A stretch of 64,000 bases of DNA from JAAGZL01 sp050288625 (GTDB lineage Bacteria > Pseudomonadota > Gammaproteobacteria > Chromatiales > Chromatiaceae), in NCBI GenBank assembly GCA_050288625.1, contig JBNKEE010000046.1, positions 1 through 64,000 of the forward strand, in the 5' to 3' direction. A model generated the notes under the pieces. That model made no database searches and was not told the DNA's origin. It saw nothing but the letters and a program-made list of their open reading frames with translations. The number at the start of each line of letters is the position of its first letter. Position 1 is the first letter of the stretch. Positions 18,579 to 27,366 of this stretch are shown here, piece after piece. The translations under genes were made by a program, and so were the position numbers.

Positions 18579-19628
18579 ATGAAAGAGTCGGTAAAAGAGT
18601 ACTATGGAAAGGTGTTGGCGGGTACGACCGATCTTAAGACAGATGCATGTTGTACTGATACTGGGTTGCCTGATTATCTGAAGACGGCCATGTCTAATAT
18701 ACATGTGGAAGTTGCTGCGCGATATTACGGCTGTGGCTTGGTTGTGCCGCATGTTTTGGAAGGAGCGCGTATTCTGGATCTGGGTAGTGGTTCTGGCCGC
18801 GATTGCTATCTGTTGGCGCAGCTTGTGGGTGAACATGGATCCGTGGTTGGTGTTGATATGACCGAGGAGCAGTTTGAGATTGCCAATACTCATATTGAGT
18901 GGCACCGGGATAGATTTGGTTACGCTAAATCAAACGTAGAGTTCAAGCTGGGGTATATAGAACGTCTGGATGAGCTTGGTTTGGAAGACGACAGCTTCGA
19001 TATCATTGTCTCAAACTGTGTAATAAACCTTTCGCCAGACAAAGAGGCCGTGTTGAAAGAGGCTTATCGATTACTTAAGCCTGGTGGCGAACTCTATTTT
19101 TCCGATGTCTATTCCGATCGCAGGGTACCACAGGAGTTGCTGCAGGATCCTGTGTTATACGGAGAGTGTCTCAGTGGCGCCCTTTATTGGAATGACTTTC
19201 TGCGCTTGGCCGCCAGCGTTGGATTTACCGATACGCGTCTGGTGGAGGATCGTCCGATCGCTATCGATAATCCAGATATTGCGCAACGCATCGGCCACAT
19301 CAATTTCTATTCAGCTACCTATAGACTATTCAAGATAGAAGGCCTGGAGAACGCATGTGAAGATTATGGTCAGGCCGTAGTTTATAAAGGCGGAATTGAG
19401 AACAGTGAGCATGTCTTTCTTCTGGATAAGCACCACGTAATTGAAAAAGGTCGCCAATTTCCAGTTTGTGGTAACACCTTCCGCATCCTAAATGGGTCAC
19501 GCTTTAGCGACTATTTTGAGTTTTATGGCAATTGGGATACCCACTTCGGCATATTTGATGGTTGTGGAACAGATTTACCTTATGACGCAAAAATCAGCTC
19601 TCAAGATGATGTGGGTAGCTGCTGTTAA
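18579..19628 (+). CDS. arsM: Arsenite S-adenosylmethionine methyltransferase ArsM
   Basis: Methylates trivalent arsenic using SAM and thiols, giving methyl- and dimethylarsenicals. The 349-residue protein has the class I fold with 'ILDLGSGSGRDCYLLA'. The cysteines expected to bind As(III) are visible: Cys76 in the glycine-loop helix, Cys147 in 'SNCVINL' and Cys197 in 'GECLSGALY'. The last two are 50 residues apart, as in characterised ArsM proteins. Further Cys occur at 24-25 ('DACCTD'), 297 ('FPVCGNT') and the C-terminal pair 'GSCC', which could deliver arsenic. It lies 17 bases after parC with GGAG before the ATG, so it may be co-transcribed. No ArsR regulator or ArsB/Acr3 efflux gene is nearby; the likely partners are arsS and two glycosyltransferases 7-10 kb away. 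Confidence 0.92.
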   Translation: MKESVKEYYGKVLAGTTDLKTDACCTDTGLPDYLKTAMSNIHVEVAARYYGCGLVVPHVLEGARILDLGSGSGRDCYLLAQLVGEHGSVVGVDMTEEQFEIANTHIEWHRDRFGYAKSNVEFKLGYIERLDELGLEDDSFDIIVSNCVINLSPDKEAVLKEAYRLLKPGGELYFSDVYSDRRVPQELLQDPVLYGECLSGALYWNDFLRLAASVGFTDTRLVEDRPIAIDNPDIAQRIGHINFYSATYRLFKIEGLENACEDYGQAVVYKGGIENSEHVFLLDKHHVIEKGRQFPVCGNTFRILNGSRFSDYFEFYGNWDTHFGIFDGCGTDLPYDAKISSQDDVGSCC

Positions 19629-19650
19629 ATTCGCTGTTGCTCGGTAATCG

Positions 19651-21717
19651 TTATGCCCTATGTTTTACCTGACCCTGATCTGATGCCGGCAGCCATATAG
19701 TGAATGTTGTCCCCCGGTTTATTTCACTCTCGACTTCGATATGACCTCCGAGCTTATCCACAAGAGTAGAGTAGGCTAGCGAAAGTCCCTGACCCGTTCC
19801 CACGCCAGCCTTCTTTGTGGTGAAGAAGGGGTCGAATATCTTTGAATGTAACTCTGTGGGGATGCCGGTCCCATTGTCGCTTATAGAGATTATTGCCCAG
19901 TCATCATATTTTCTTGTTTGTATATATATCTCGCCATTTCTTGATGTATCTATTTCCTTTGCTTCTTTTATAGCGTGTGCCGCATTTACAATCATATTAA
20001 GTATCGCCTGATCAAACTCCCCTGAGATACAAGGAATGGTTTGCAGGTTGGAATCAAGCTCTGTGGATATGTCAGCATCATATTTCCATTCGCTGCGTGA
20101 TATGTTGATAGCGTTTTCTATGACAGGGTTGATATCAACAAATTCCTTTTCATGTGTTCCTGGATGTGAGAAATACTTCATTGACTTTACGATGTTTGAC
20201 ACCCTATCTACACCCTTCAAAACCTCTCTTATAGCGCAGGGTATTTCTTCCCGAAGTTCATCCAGCTCAATCTCATTAGTCAGAGATTTTGTGTTAGTTA
20301 CAGCTTCTTCTAGTTGGTGGCTATACCCAGTTGAGTTATGAAGACGGTCATATGCCTTAAATAACGATTCTATGTCTTCGAATGCCTCTTGTAGGAAATG
20401 TGCGTTATCCCCAATAAATTGAATTGGAGTGTTAATTTCATGCGCTATTCCAGCAGCCATCTGTCCAAGAGATTCAAATTTTTGTATTTGTTGTAGCTTG
20501 GTCTCATGCTCTTTTGCTGTAGATTCAGCCTCCTTCCTCGCTGATATGTCATGTAACATAATTAAGTGAGCGAATGATCCGTTCCACAAGGTCTTGCTTA
20601 CGTTTACCTCGGCCACTACAGTGCTGCCATCATCTCTAGTGATTTTCAACTCGGTACTGCTTTCGGTATCCAGTGGATACTCTAGGTCTCTTTCAACGAG
20701 ATCTGATCGCTCTTTACCGATTATCTCTTCTGCAGCTCCGTTAGCGTATACGCAGATGCCAAGTCTGTTAACGGCAAGTATGCCGATGTGGTTTCTTTCA
20801 ACAACGTTAAGAAACATCTCTTTGCTCGCCCGTTGTGAGGATTCGGCCAGCTTGATTTTTGTAATGTCATGTATTGAGCATATGATGTGCCACTCATTAT
20901 TGTACTGAAATGCGGATGCAGATAGTTCTATTGGAAATACAGAACCACTTCTGTGTTTTGCAGCAAGTTCGATAGTGTGATTTACCGAGAGATCGATGTT
21001 GATTGTAGATAGGTTGGTGATCTCATTTAGAATGTCAATATGATCCTGATTCTTAACCAAGATAATGTTTAGGTTCTTGCCTAATGCTTCATCTGCTGAA
21101 TAACCAAACATATGTTGGGCTGCGTTATTCCAGTATGTAATCTCGAAAGAGGTGTCAATCATTACGACCACATTGTGTCTGCTGAAGGTTATTCCATGGA
21201 ATAGTCTTTGAGTGTTTTGTTGTAGTGTGTCGTATGCAGGCTCCGCCAGGGAATAATCTGTTGCGTTGTATGACCTTAATATGGAGCTGTCTATGTCTTC
21301 AATTAACGGTGTCCTGATAGAGGGTTGGTTGTCTCTAAGTAGTAAGGTGTCCTTGATAAGTTGAACAAGTTCATCAGGATTCCACGGTTTTTCTATGAAT
21401 GCATGCAGGCAACCGCTGTGGATGGAGTCGGCCACCTTTTTGTGGTCGGCGTGGGACGTGATAAGTATGCGCAAAATATGGGGCCAGTAGGAACAGATCT
21501 GTTGCATAAGGTCTGTGCCGGGCATGCCAGGTATCGCGATCTCAGATATTACAAGATCGATCTGAACCTGTTGTATTATTCCTATAGCTTGGTCACCACT
21601 GTTTGCTTGGATGCATGTGAAGCCGTGAGGAGTAAGTGTGTCTTTGAGTGAATCTAGGATCACTTGTTTACCATCAACAAGTAGTAGTGTTTTAGTTAGG
21701 TCGGCGTTGGCTGGCAT
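19651..21717 (-). CDS. PAS-domain sensor histidine kinase with N-terminal degenerate receiver domain
   Basis: A cytoplasmic 688-residue kinase with no transmembrane segment. Domains in order: receiver-like domain (about 8-128), PAS (about 180-295), PAS (about 305-395), dimerisation/phospho-acceptor helix with His426 in 'GIAHEINTP', and a GHKL ATPase with the N box 'NMIVNAAHAI', 'SDNGTGIP' and 'GTGQGLSLAYS'. The receiver is unusual: the phospho-acceptor position is Glu59 ('VISEIAIPG') and one of the acidic-pocket residues is Gly16 ('LLVDGK'). The switch Ser ('LITSHAD') and Lys ('EKPWN') are kept. It may be locked in a phospho-mimic state or bind without phosphorylation. It is divergent from the large hybrid kinase and convergent with arsM (22-base gap). 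Its signal is unknown. Confidence 0.85.
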   Translation of the reverse strand: MPANADLTKTLLLVDGKQVILDSLKDTLTPHGFTCIQANSGDQAIGIIQQVQIDLVISEIAIPGMPGTDLMQQICSYWPHILRILITSHADHKKVADSIHSGCLHAFIEKPWNPDELVQLIKDTLLLRDNQPSIRTPLIEDIDSSILRSYNATDYSLAEPAYDTLQQNTQRLFHGITFSRHNVVVMIDTSFEITYWNNAAQHMFGYSADEALGKNLNIILVKNQDHIDILNEITNLSTINIDLSVNHTIELAAKHRSGSVFPIELSASAFQYNNEWHIICSIHDITKIKLAESSQRASKEMFLNVVERNHIGILAVNRLGICVYANGAAEEIIGKERSDLVERDLEYPLDTESSTELKITRDDGSTVVAEVNVSKTLWNGSFAHLIMLHDISARKEAESTAKEHETKLQQIQKFESLGQMAAGIAHEINTPIQFIGDNAHFLQEAFEDIESLFKAYDRLHNSTGYSHQLEEAVTNTKSLTNEIELDELREEIPCAIREVLKGVDRVSNIVKSMKYFSHPGTHEKEFVDINPVIENAINISRSEWKYDADISTELDSNLQTIPCISGEFDQAILNMIVNAAHAIKEAKEIDTSRNGEIYIQTRKYDDWAIISISDNGTGIPTELHSKIFDPFFTTKKAGVGTGQGLSLAYSTLVDKLGGHIEVESEINRGTTFTIWLPASDQGQVKHRA

Positions 21718-21863
21718 ATCACTTCATCTCCCTGTGGCTGCGTCCTGATTACTTGGGTTCCTAAAGTAAAAGAACTACTTGCCGATAACACTACAATACA
21801 GGGAGTATAGACCGTAGTTTTGACCTATGTTCAAGTTTTTGTAGTACTTTTTAGGGGCTGTTC

Positions 21864-24800
21864 ATGCCTGATCATCAGCCGTACATAAAGAAAATAATAC
21901 TACAGTTCCTAAGGTTGGTGCTGCCGTGGACTGCGCTGCTATTAGGTGCGCTCCTCTTCTTCTATCTCATTGAGGTGGATGTAGAAAAGAGCAAGATCGA
22001 GACGAATGAGTCTTTGAATGTTGCGATCGGTAAGAAGGTTGTAGCCAAGGATCTTGATTCGGTACGTACTGATCTGTTAGTTCTTGCAGGAAATAACAGA
22101 TTCGTAGATTTCATCAACCGGCCTATCCCGCGTGATGTCAGGCATCTCGCGAACGAGTTCCTGGTTTATGCAAAAAATAAACAACTGTACGATCAGGTTC
22201 GGTATATCAATGAGAAGGGCAAGGAAGTTGTCAGAATAAATTATGCGAATGGCAAAGTAACTCTTGTACCGCCGTCAGGGTTGCAGGACAAGTCTGATCG
22301 TTACTATTTCTTAGAAGCGTTAGCTCTGGAAAAAGGTGATGTCTACGTATCTCCTTTCGATTTAAACATTGAACATGGGGGTGTTGAGATCCCTTATAAG
22401 CCTATGATTCGTTTTGCCACGCCAGTGTTCAACAGAGATGGGGGCAAAGTAGGGATAGTGATCCTCAATTACTTTGGTTCCAGGTTGCTTGACAATCTAA
22501 GGCAGAGCCTGGCTAATATCATTGATCACACCATGCTGCTTAACTCTGAAGGTTACTGGTTACTAAGTCCAGAACGGGAGAAAGAGTGGGGCTTTATGCT
22601 GGGCTCCGGTGCAGTATTCGGCGCAAGCGATGCGGAAGCATGGAAGATAATAAAAGGTTCAGACTCAGGGCAGTTCTATAACGACAGAGGTCTATATACC
22701 TACGATACCATCTATCCTTTGAAGGAGGTGGGGCCAAGAGATAGGGTGGGTGATATAGCCTCTGTGCGGAGTGATGCTGTAAATGCGTATCAATGGAAGC
22801 TGGTTTCTCATCTATCCAAGGATAGGATCGATTCCATCGCCTCCGGAATGGTCGAAAAGATACTATTTTTCATATTGCCGCTTTATGTGATCTTTCTATT
22901 AGGTGGGGCTTGGCTGACCGTTATCAGAGTCAGGCAGGCAGAAACCGAACAGGGTTTGCTGATAAGGGAAAAGGCGCTGATGGCGGCGGCAAACATGGTG
23001 GTTATCACAGATACGGATGGTGTCGTACAGTGGGTCAATCCCGCTTTTACGGAGTGCACGGGATATACCTTTGATGAGGTGGTCGGCAGTAGTGCTCAAA
23101 TGTTGAAATCGGGTAAACATGACATCAACTTTTATAAGGAGCTGTGGGATACCATTAATGCCGGTCATGTGTGGCGAGGTGAGTTTATAAATAAAAAGAA
23201 AGATGGAACTCTCTACCATGATGAGGCAACCATAACGCCGGTGAAAGACAAAACCGGCAATATTGTTCGTTACATCGCAATAAAACAGGATATTACTGAA
23301 CGAAAGAAGGCGGAAGAGAGATTACGCAAAAGCAAGGCAAACCTAGCCTATGAGATAAAGCGTCGTGAAAGAAAAGCGGTTGAAGATGAGGTGATGGCAA
23401 CCCTGTTTCAGTTGGCGCTTACCTCAATACCGCTGAAAGAGTATCTGAATCAGTCCATTGAATCGCTTGTTATATCTGTGCCTTGGTCCGGTATCCTTCC
23501 AAAAGGCGCCATCTTCCTTACTGGTAAGGATAAGGAGATATTACGGTATACAGCTGCGCACAACATGAGCGCTGAGGTCGAAGAGCGTTGTGCTACTGTC
23601 CCGTTTGGAAAATGTCTCTGTGGCAAGGCTGCGCTGAATAGGGAGATTACATATTCTTCATGTGTTGATCATAGTCATGACGTTAGCTTCCCGGAGGTAC
23701 CGAAACATGGGCACTATGCAGTGCCGATTATGGATGATGATGATGTCATTGGTGTGATGTTGGTATATCTGCCAGAGCAACATGAACGCGATATGCATGA
23801 GGAGATCTTTCTTGGCAGGGTTGCAGATATCATAAGTATGGGCATAACACGTCGCTATGCCAACCTCTCACTGATTCGGGCTAAGGAAGAGGCGGAAGCA
23901 GGATCCAGGGCCAAGAGTGCATTTCTTGCCGCAATGAGTCACGAGATCCGTACTCCGATGAATGGAGTCCTCGGTATGTCTGAATTGCTCATGGATACAT
24001 CGCTCAACGAAGAGCAGCAGGAGTTTGCTGAAATAATCATTACTTCCGCCAGGGCGCTGCTGACTATAATCAACGACATACTGGATTTCTCCAAGATTGA
24101 AGCAGGCAAGATGGATTTATCACCTAGCAACTTCGATCTGGAGAGAGCGGCCTATGAAGTGACTCAGCTGATGCTGGGCGAGGCTGAAATGAGAGGCCTT
24201 GAATTGATGTTTCAGTATGAGCCCGGATGCCATAAATGCTTCCATGCCGACGCAGGACGTATACGTCAGATCCTAATGAACCTTATCGGAAACGCCTTAA
24301 AGTTCACCTCGGAAGGCTTTGTGTCGGTAAACATTAGCGGCAAACAGCTTGATGATAAACATATGGAGATGAGGGTATCCATACAGGATACAGGCATAGG
24401 GATAGAGTCTAACGTGATAAAGGACATTTTTCAGCCATTCTCACAGGCGGATGTATCCACCACGCGCAAGTTCGGGGGGACCGGCCTCGGACTTACCATA
24501 TGCAAACAGTTGGTAGAGATGATGGATGGTGCTATAGGTGTAGATAGCGCCCCTGGGGTTGGATCAACGTTCTGGTTTACGTTGCGCCTGCCTATGGTCG
24601 AGTCTATGGATGCGATACCGGAAGCTGACCTGGAAGGCGTTCGGGTACTAGTGGTAGACGATAGTGAGGTCAATCGTCGATTGCTTCAGGAGCAGCTCGA
24701 ATATATGTTCATGAATGTTGATTCGGCTGCAGATGCAGATGAAGCCGTTAGGATGCTCAAAAAGTCCTTGGCAAAGAACGATCCATATAGGCTGTTATTG

Positions 24801-25880
24801 CTTGACCACCACATGCCGCAGATAAGTGGTGAGGAGTTGGGTAAGATCATACTTTCGGATAAAGAGCTGTCTGGAACTTCATTGATATTGCTGACATCGG
24901 CAGGACAGCGTGGGGATGGGAAGCGTTTTAAAGACCTTGGGTTTTCGGCCTATCTTACTAAACCAGTGCATAGTGAAACGTTACGCCACACTATGGCAGG
25001 AGTTTTGGGGTTAAAGCAGGAGTCTAGAGAAGAGCAGGTATTCCTGACAAGTTATCATGTCCCAAACCCTGAACATGGTACTACAGAATTCAAAAAGAAA
25101 TATGCAGGTCGACATATCATCCTGGCCGAAGACAACCTGGTCAACCAAAGGGTGGCCTGTACCCTTCTTAAGAGATTGGGTCTTGAGGTAACTGCTGTAG
25201 ATAACGGCAAAAGGGCGATCGACGCATGGCGCAAAGCAGGATGTGATCTGATTCTAATGGACTGTCAAATGCCGGAGATGGACGGCTATGAGGCCACGAG
25301 AAATATTCGGCATATTGAAAAAGAGCAGGGTGGACACGTCCCAATAGTAGCCCTAACAGCCAATGCCATGGAGACAGACAGAGAGAGGTGTTTTGATTCA
25401 GGGATGGACGACTACGTGGCTAAGCCATTCAAACAGAGGCTGTTGATCACAGTGTTGCAAAGATGGCTCTCTGTCGACGGCGGCGCTATGCTGGAGGATG
25501 AGCGCGCCGTTCAGACACAAGATCCAATAGAGAACGAAGAGGCGACTATCGACAGGACAGTGTTCGAGAGTCTAAAAGAGCTTATGGGAGATGAATTCTC
25601 GGTCCTGATCGATGCCTACAAGGAAGACACGACAGAGTTTTTGCGCATATTGAAGGATGCGTGTGAAAAAAATGATCATGCATCACTACAGGTGCCATCC
25701 CATAGCATGAAGTCAAGTAGTGCGAATATCGGTGCGATGAGACTTTCAGCGCTCGCTAAGAAATTAGAGGAACAGGTGCGTTCAGGCACTTTAGAGAATG
25801 TGGCGCAGCAGGTATCCGAGATAGAAAAAGAGTTTGGGAGGGTTGTTGAAGAGTTAGGGAGTGTAACCAGAGAAGCATAA
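21864..25880 (+). CDS. Membrane hybrid sensor histidine kinase (Cache-PAS-GAF-HK-REC-REC-HPt)
   Basis: A 1338-residue phosphorelay protein. Domains: transmembrane helix (about 12-33), large periplasmic Cache-like sensor (35-330), second helix (about 331-352), PAS (370-490), GAF-like region (510-660), dimerisation domain with His693 in 'MSHEIRTPMNG', GHKL ATPase ('IGNALKF', 'DTGIGI', 'GTGLGL'), receiver 1 with Asp981 ('LLLDHHMPQ'), receiver 2 with Asp1133 ('LMDCQMPEMDG') and a C-terminal HPt domain with His1280 ('PSHSMKSSSANIGA'). All phospho-transfer residues are present, so a full His-Asp-His relay is possible inside one chain. No separate output regulator is encoded nearby. It is divergent from the PAS kinase (146-base gap). 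Ligand and target are unknown. Confidence 0.88.
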   Translation: MPDHQPYIKKIILQFLRLVLPWTALLLGALLFFYLIEVDVEKSKIETNESLNVAIGKKVVAKDLDSVRTDLLVLAGNNRFVDFINRPIPRDVRHLANEFLVYAKNKQLYDQVRYINEKGKEVVRINYANGKVTLVPPSGLQDKSDRYYFLEALALEKGDVYVSPFDLNIEHGGVEIPYKPMIRFATPVFNRDGGKVGIVILNYFGSRLLDNLRQSLANIIDHTMLLNSEGYWLLSPEREKEWGFMLGSGAVFGASDAEAWKIIKGSDSGQFYNDRGLYTYDTIYPLKEVGPRDRVGDIASVRSDAVNAYQWKLVSHLSKDRIDSIASGMVEKILFFILPLYVIFLLGGAWLTVIRVRQAETEQGLLIREKALMAAANMVVITDTDGVVQWVNPAFTECTGYTFDEVVGSSAQMLKSGKHDINFYKELWDTINAGHVWRGEFINKKKDGTLYHDEATITPVKDKTGNIVRYIAIKQDITERKKAEERLRKSKANLAYEIKRRERKAVEDEVMATLFQLALTSIPLKEYLNQSIESLVISVPWSGILPKGAIFLTGKDKEILRYTAAHNMSAEVEERCATVPFGKCLCGKAALNREITYSSCVDHSHDVSFPEVPKHGHYAVPIMDDDDVIGVMLVYLPEQHERDMHEEIFLGRVADIISMGITRRYANLSLIRAKEEAEAGSRAKSAFLAAMSHEIRTPMNGVLGMSELLMDTSLNEEQQEFAEIIITSARALLTIINDILDFSKIEAGKMDLSPSNFDLERAAYEVTQLMLGEAEMRGLELMFQYEPGCHKCFHADAGRIRQILMNLIGNALKFTSEGFVSVNISGKQLDDKHMEMRVSIQDTGIGIESNVIKDIFQPFSQADVSTTRKFGGTGLGLTICKQLVEMMDGAIGVDSAPGVGSTFWFTLRLPMVESMDAIPEADLEGVRVLVVDDSEVNRRLLQEQLEYMFMNVDSAADADEAVRMLKKSLAKNDPYRLLLLDHHMPQISGEELGKIILSDKELSGTSLILLTSAGQRGDGKRFKDLGFSAYLTKPVHSETLRHTMAGVLGLKQESREEQVFLTSYHVPNPEHGTTEFKKKYAGRHIILAEDNLVNQRVACTLLKRLGLEVTAVDNGKRAIDAWRKAGCDLILMDCQMPEMDGYEATRNIRHIEKEQGGHVPIVALTANAMETDRERCFDSGMDDYVAKPFKQRLLITVLQRWLSVDGGAMLEDERAVQTQDPIENEEATIDRTVFESLKELMGDEFSVLIDAYKEDTTEFLRILKDACEKNDHASLQVPSHSMKSSSANIGAMRLSALAKKLEEQVRSGTLENVAQQVSEIEKEFGRVVEELGSVTREA

Positions 25881-25886
25881 AAAGCC

Positions 25887-25992
25887 ATGCGCGTAAAAGT
25901 GTCCACAAAAGTGGTGCTAGATCAGCCGGAGCGAAGCGGATGTCCCAGCACGCGTTTTTTGCGGGCGATCTTGAACAAATTGTTATGCGCAT
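25887..25992 (-). repeat. attC-like imperfect inverted repeat downstream of the orphan membrane gene
   Basis: Outer arms ATGCGCGTAA (25887-25896) and TTATGCGCAT (25983-25992) pair over 10 bases with one G-T pair. An inner pair GTGCT (25914-25918) / AGCAC (25947-25951) lies inside, around a GC-rich centre. Read on the minus strand it begins GCATAACAATTTGTTCAAG, closely like the left end of integron 59-base elements such as the aadA type. It lies directly 3' of the small minus-strand gene, where a cassette attC belongs. Against this, the far core site would be TTTACGC, not the required GTTRRRY. So it is either decayed or only a look-alike. Confidence 0.4.
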
Positions 25993-26024
25993 TAGACATC
26001 AAATACCCTCGCTAACATTCCTTG

Positions 26025-26423
26025 CTAAGGAATAAGCATGCTAACCATGAGGTTCATTGATACCAAGAATATCAAAATACACCCACAAGATATAAGCAAG
26101 GCAGCTAACAAGACCGATATTGAATTATTTGCTTTTTCTAAACCTGCAAAAGCATAGTTTGAAGTTATTGCTGAAAACAAGACTGGCACAATAAGAACAC
26201 AGATAAATAATATTAAATTTGTATGTTTGCTCCATATCATTATTGTAAAAGGATCGTTTATCTTATTTGTAATAGATACGCAGCTTGAAAATGACACAAT
26301 TTCTCGATAATTGTAGCAATCAATATTTTCTATCTTATTTGCCAGATAAAGCAAAAAAATAGAAATGGGTATTGAAATGGCACTCAATATGAATGTGTAT
26401 CTAATCATCTTGGTTTTACGCAT
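26025..26423 (-). CDS. Small orphan membrane protein in a cassette-like segment
   Basis: I do not recognise this protein. From the ATG at 26423 it has 132 residues with about three hydrophobic helices: 'FILSAISIPISIFLLYLA', 'NLILFICVLIVPVLFSAI' and 'SVLLAALLISCGCILIFLV', the last continuing into the C-terminus. Two Cys lie in the first loop (DCYNY, SSCVS). The coding sequence is clearly more AT-rich than the neighbouring kinase and glycosyltransferase genes, suggesting transfer. The start codon lies inside GTTATGCGT on the minus strand, which resembles an integron core site. An alternative ATG is 5 codons in, and the frame is open back to 26477. The attC-like repeat follows its stop. Confidence 0.5.
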   Translation of the reverse strand: MRKTKMIRYTFILSAISIPISIFLLYLANKIENIDCYNYREIVSFSSCVSITNKINDPFTIMIWSKHTNLILFICVLIVPVLFSAITSNYAFAGLEKANNSISVLLAALLISCGCILIFLVSMNLMVSMLIP

Positions 26424-26433
26424 AACATCTAAG

Positions 26434-26717
26434 TAGAAGGCAGTTTGCCCTCTAATCCGACTATTTCCCAGATTCAACAGGTAATTTGCTTGTTAATCCG
26501 CCGTATTACGCAAGATAGAAGGCAGGTTGCCCGAATATAGGCGTGCTGTTTGCCTTATATCTTCAAAAAGGGAGGGAGAGGTTTATATGATTCCACCTCC
26601 CTGTATCATTAATTATTTGCTAATTATCACAACCTTGCGGTTTGTCGTGATTACTACCTGCTAGTTTTACCAGCTATTTACCATTTCATCAATTCGGGCA
26701 ATTTGCACTCTAAGTCC
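26434..26717. repeat. Short degenerate repeats in a gene-free AT-rich stretch
   Basis: The stretch 26424-26746 holds no convincing gene. TAGAAGGCAGTTTGCCC at 26434-26450 recurs at 26516-26532 with one change (T to G); each contains a small GGCA/TGCC hairpin. A looser relative, GGGCAATTTGCACTCTAAG at 26696-26714, matches the first copy and its right flank. A fourth, weaker version lies near 26480 (GGTAATTTGCTTGTTAATCC). These could be remnants of recombination sites of successive cassettes, or small mobile palindromes. No terminal transposase or target duplication is visible. Confidence 0.5.
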
Positions 26718-26746
26718 TAAAAATCGCGAATTGTTTCCAGAGTTAT

Positions 26747-27364
26747 CTAATTATAAAAATCTCCTAACCGCACCAAATCCTCCGGTCTGTCTACATCCCA
26801 CAAGGTATCCAGCACGACATAGTCTAAATTAAGCTGTTTTAACCTAGATAAGGTTTGGCTAAGGACATCTTTTCCGCCCCAGTGAATGTCTTTGAAGATC
26901 CTACTGTTAAAACGACTTAAGCCGATCAGTATATATCCTCCATCTTCAGCAGGGCCAATGACCGCATCTGCGCCTGCCTGCAGTGCATGGAAGGCTTGGG
27001 TTATGTAAGCGCCATCAAGTGGAGGGCAATCCGTACCGATGAGTACAGTGTTGTGATTATCCTTGACGTAACCTTGCATAGCATTAGCCATGCGTTCACC
27101 CAGGTCATCTCCTTGCTGGGGATGTAGTTGTATGCGGTATCTGGACTGTGCGTGTTGGAAGTAGGGGTGGCGTGTATCTGGCCAACAGTAGAGTTCGACA
27201 TCTGCAATATAGTGGTCATGGGCGATGCGTAGTTTTTGTTCCAGCATCTCCTGGTGCAGTCTAGCTGTTCCCTCCGCGCCAAGTGCAGGGATTAGTCGTT
27301 TTTTTACTTGCCCAGGAATGGGCGCCTTAGCAAAGACTACCAGCTTATCGCCAGGGAATAACAT
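26747..27364 (-). CDS. TIGR04282-type arsenosugar biosynthesis glycosyltransferase
   Basis: A 205-residue protein of the small nucleotidyl/glycosyltransferase group related to MobA/CofC folds. It starts 'KLVVFAKAPIPGQVKKRL' with the basic activation loop, has 'LIGTDCPPLDGAYI' (metal/nucleotide-binding Asp), 'AVIGPAEDGGYILIGL' and 'WDVDRPEDL' near the end. The subfamily is repeatedly found beside arsS and a second glycosyltransferase, hence the family name; its exact reaction is not established. Here it is last in the minus-strand run, 2 bases after the TIGR04283-type gene, so the two are translationally linked. Confidence 0.85.
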   Translation of the reverse strand: MLFPGDKLVVFAKAPIPGQVKKRLIPALGAEGTARLHQEMLEQKLRIAHDHYIADVELYCWPDTRHPYFQHAQSRYRIQLHPQQGDDLGERMANAMQGYVKDNHNTVLIGTDCPPLDGAYITQAFHALQAGADAVIGPAEDGGYILIGLSRFNSRIFKDIHWGGKDVLSQTLSRLKQLNLDYVVLDTLWDVDRPEDLVRLGDFYN

Positions 27365-27366
27365 GG

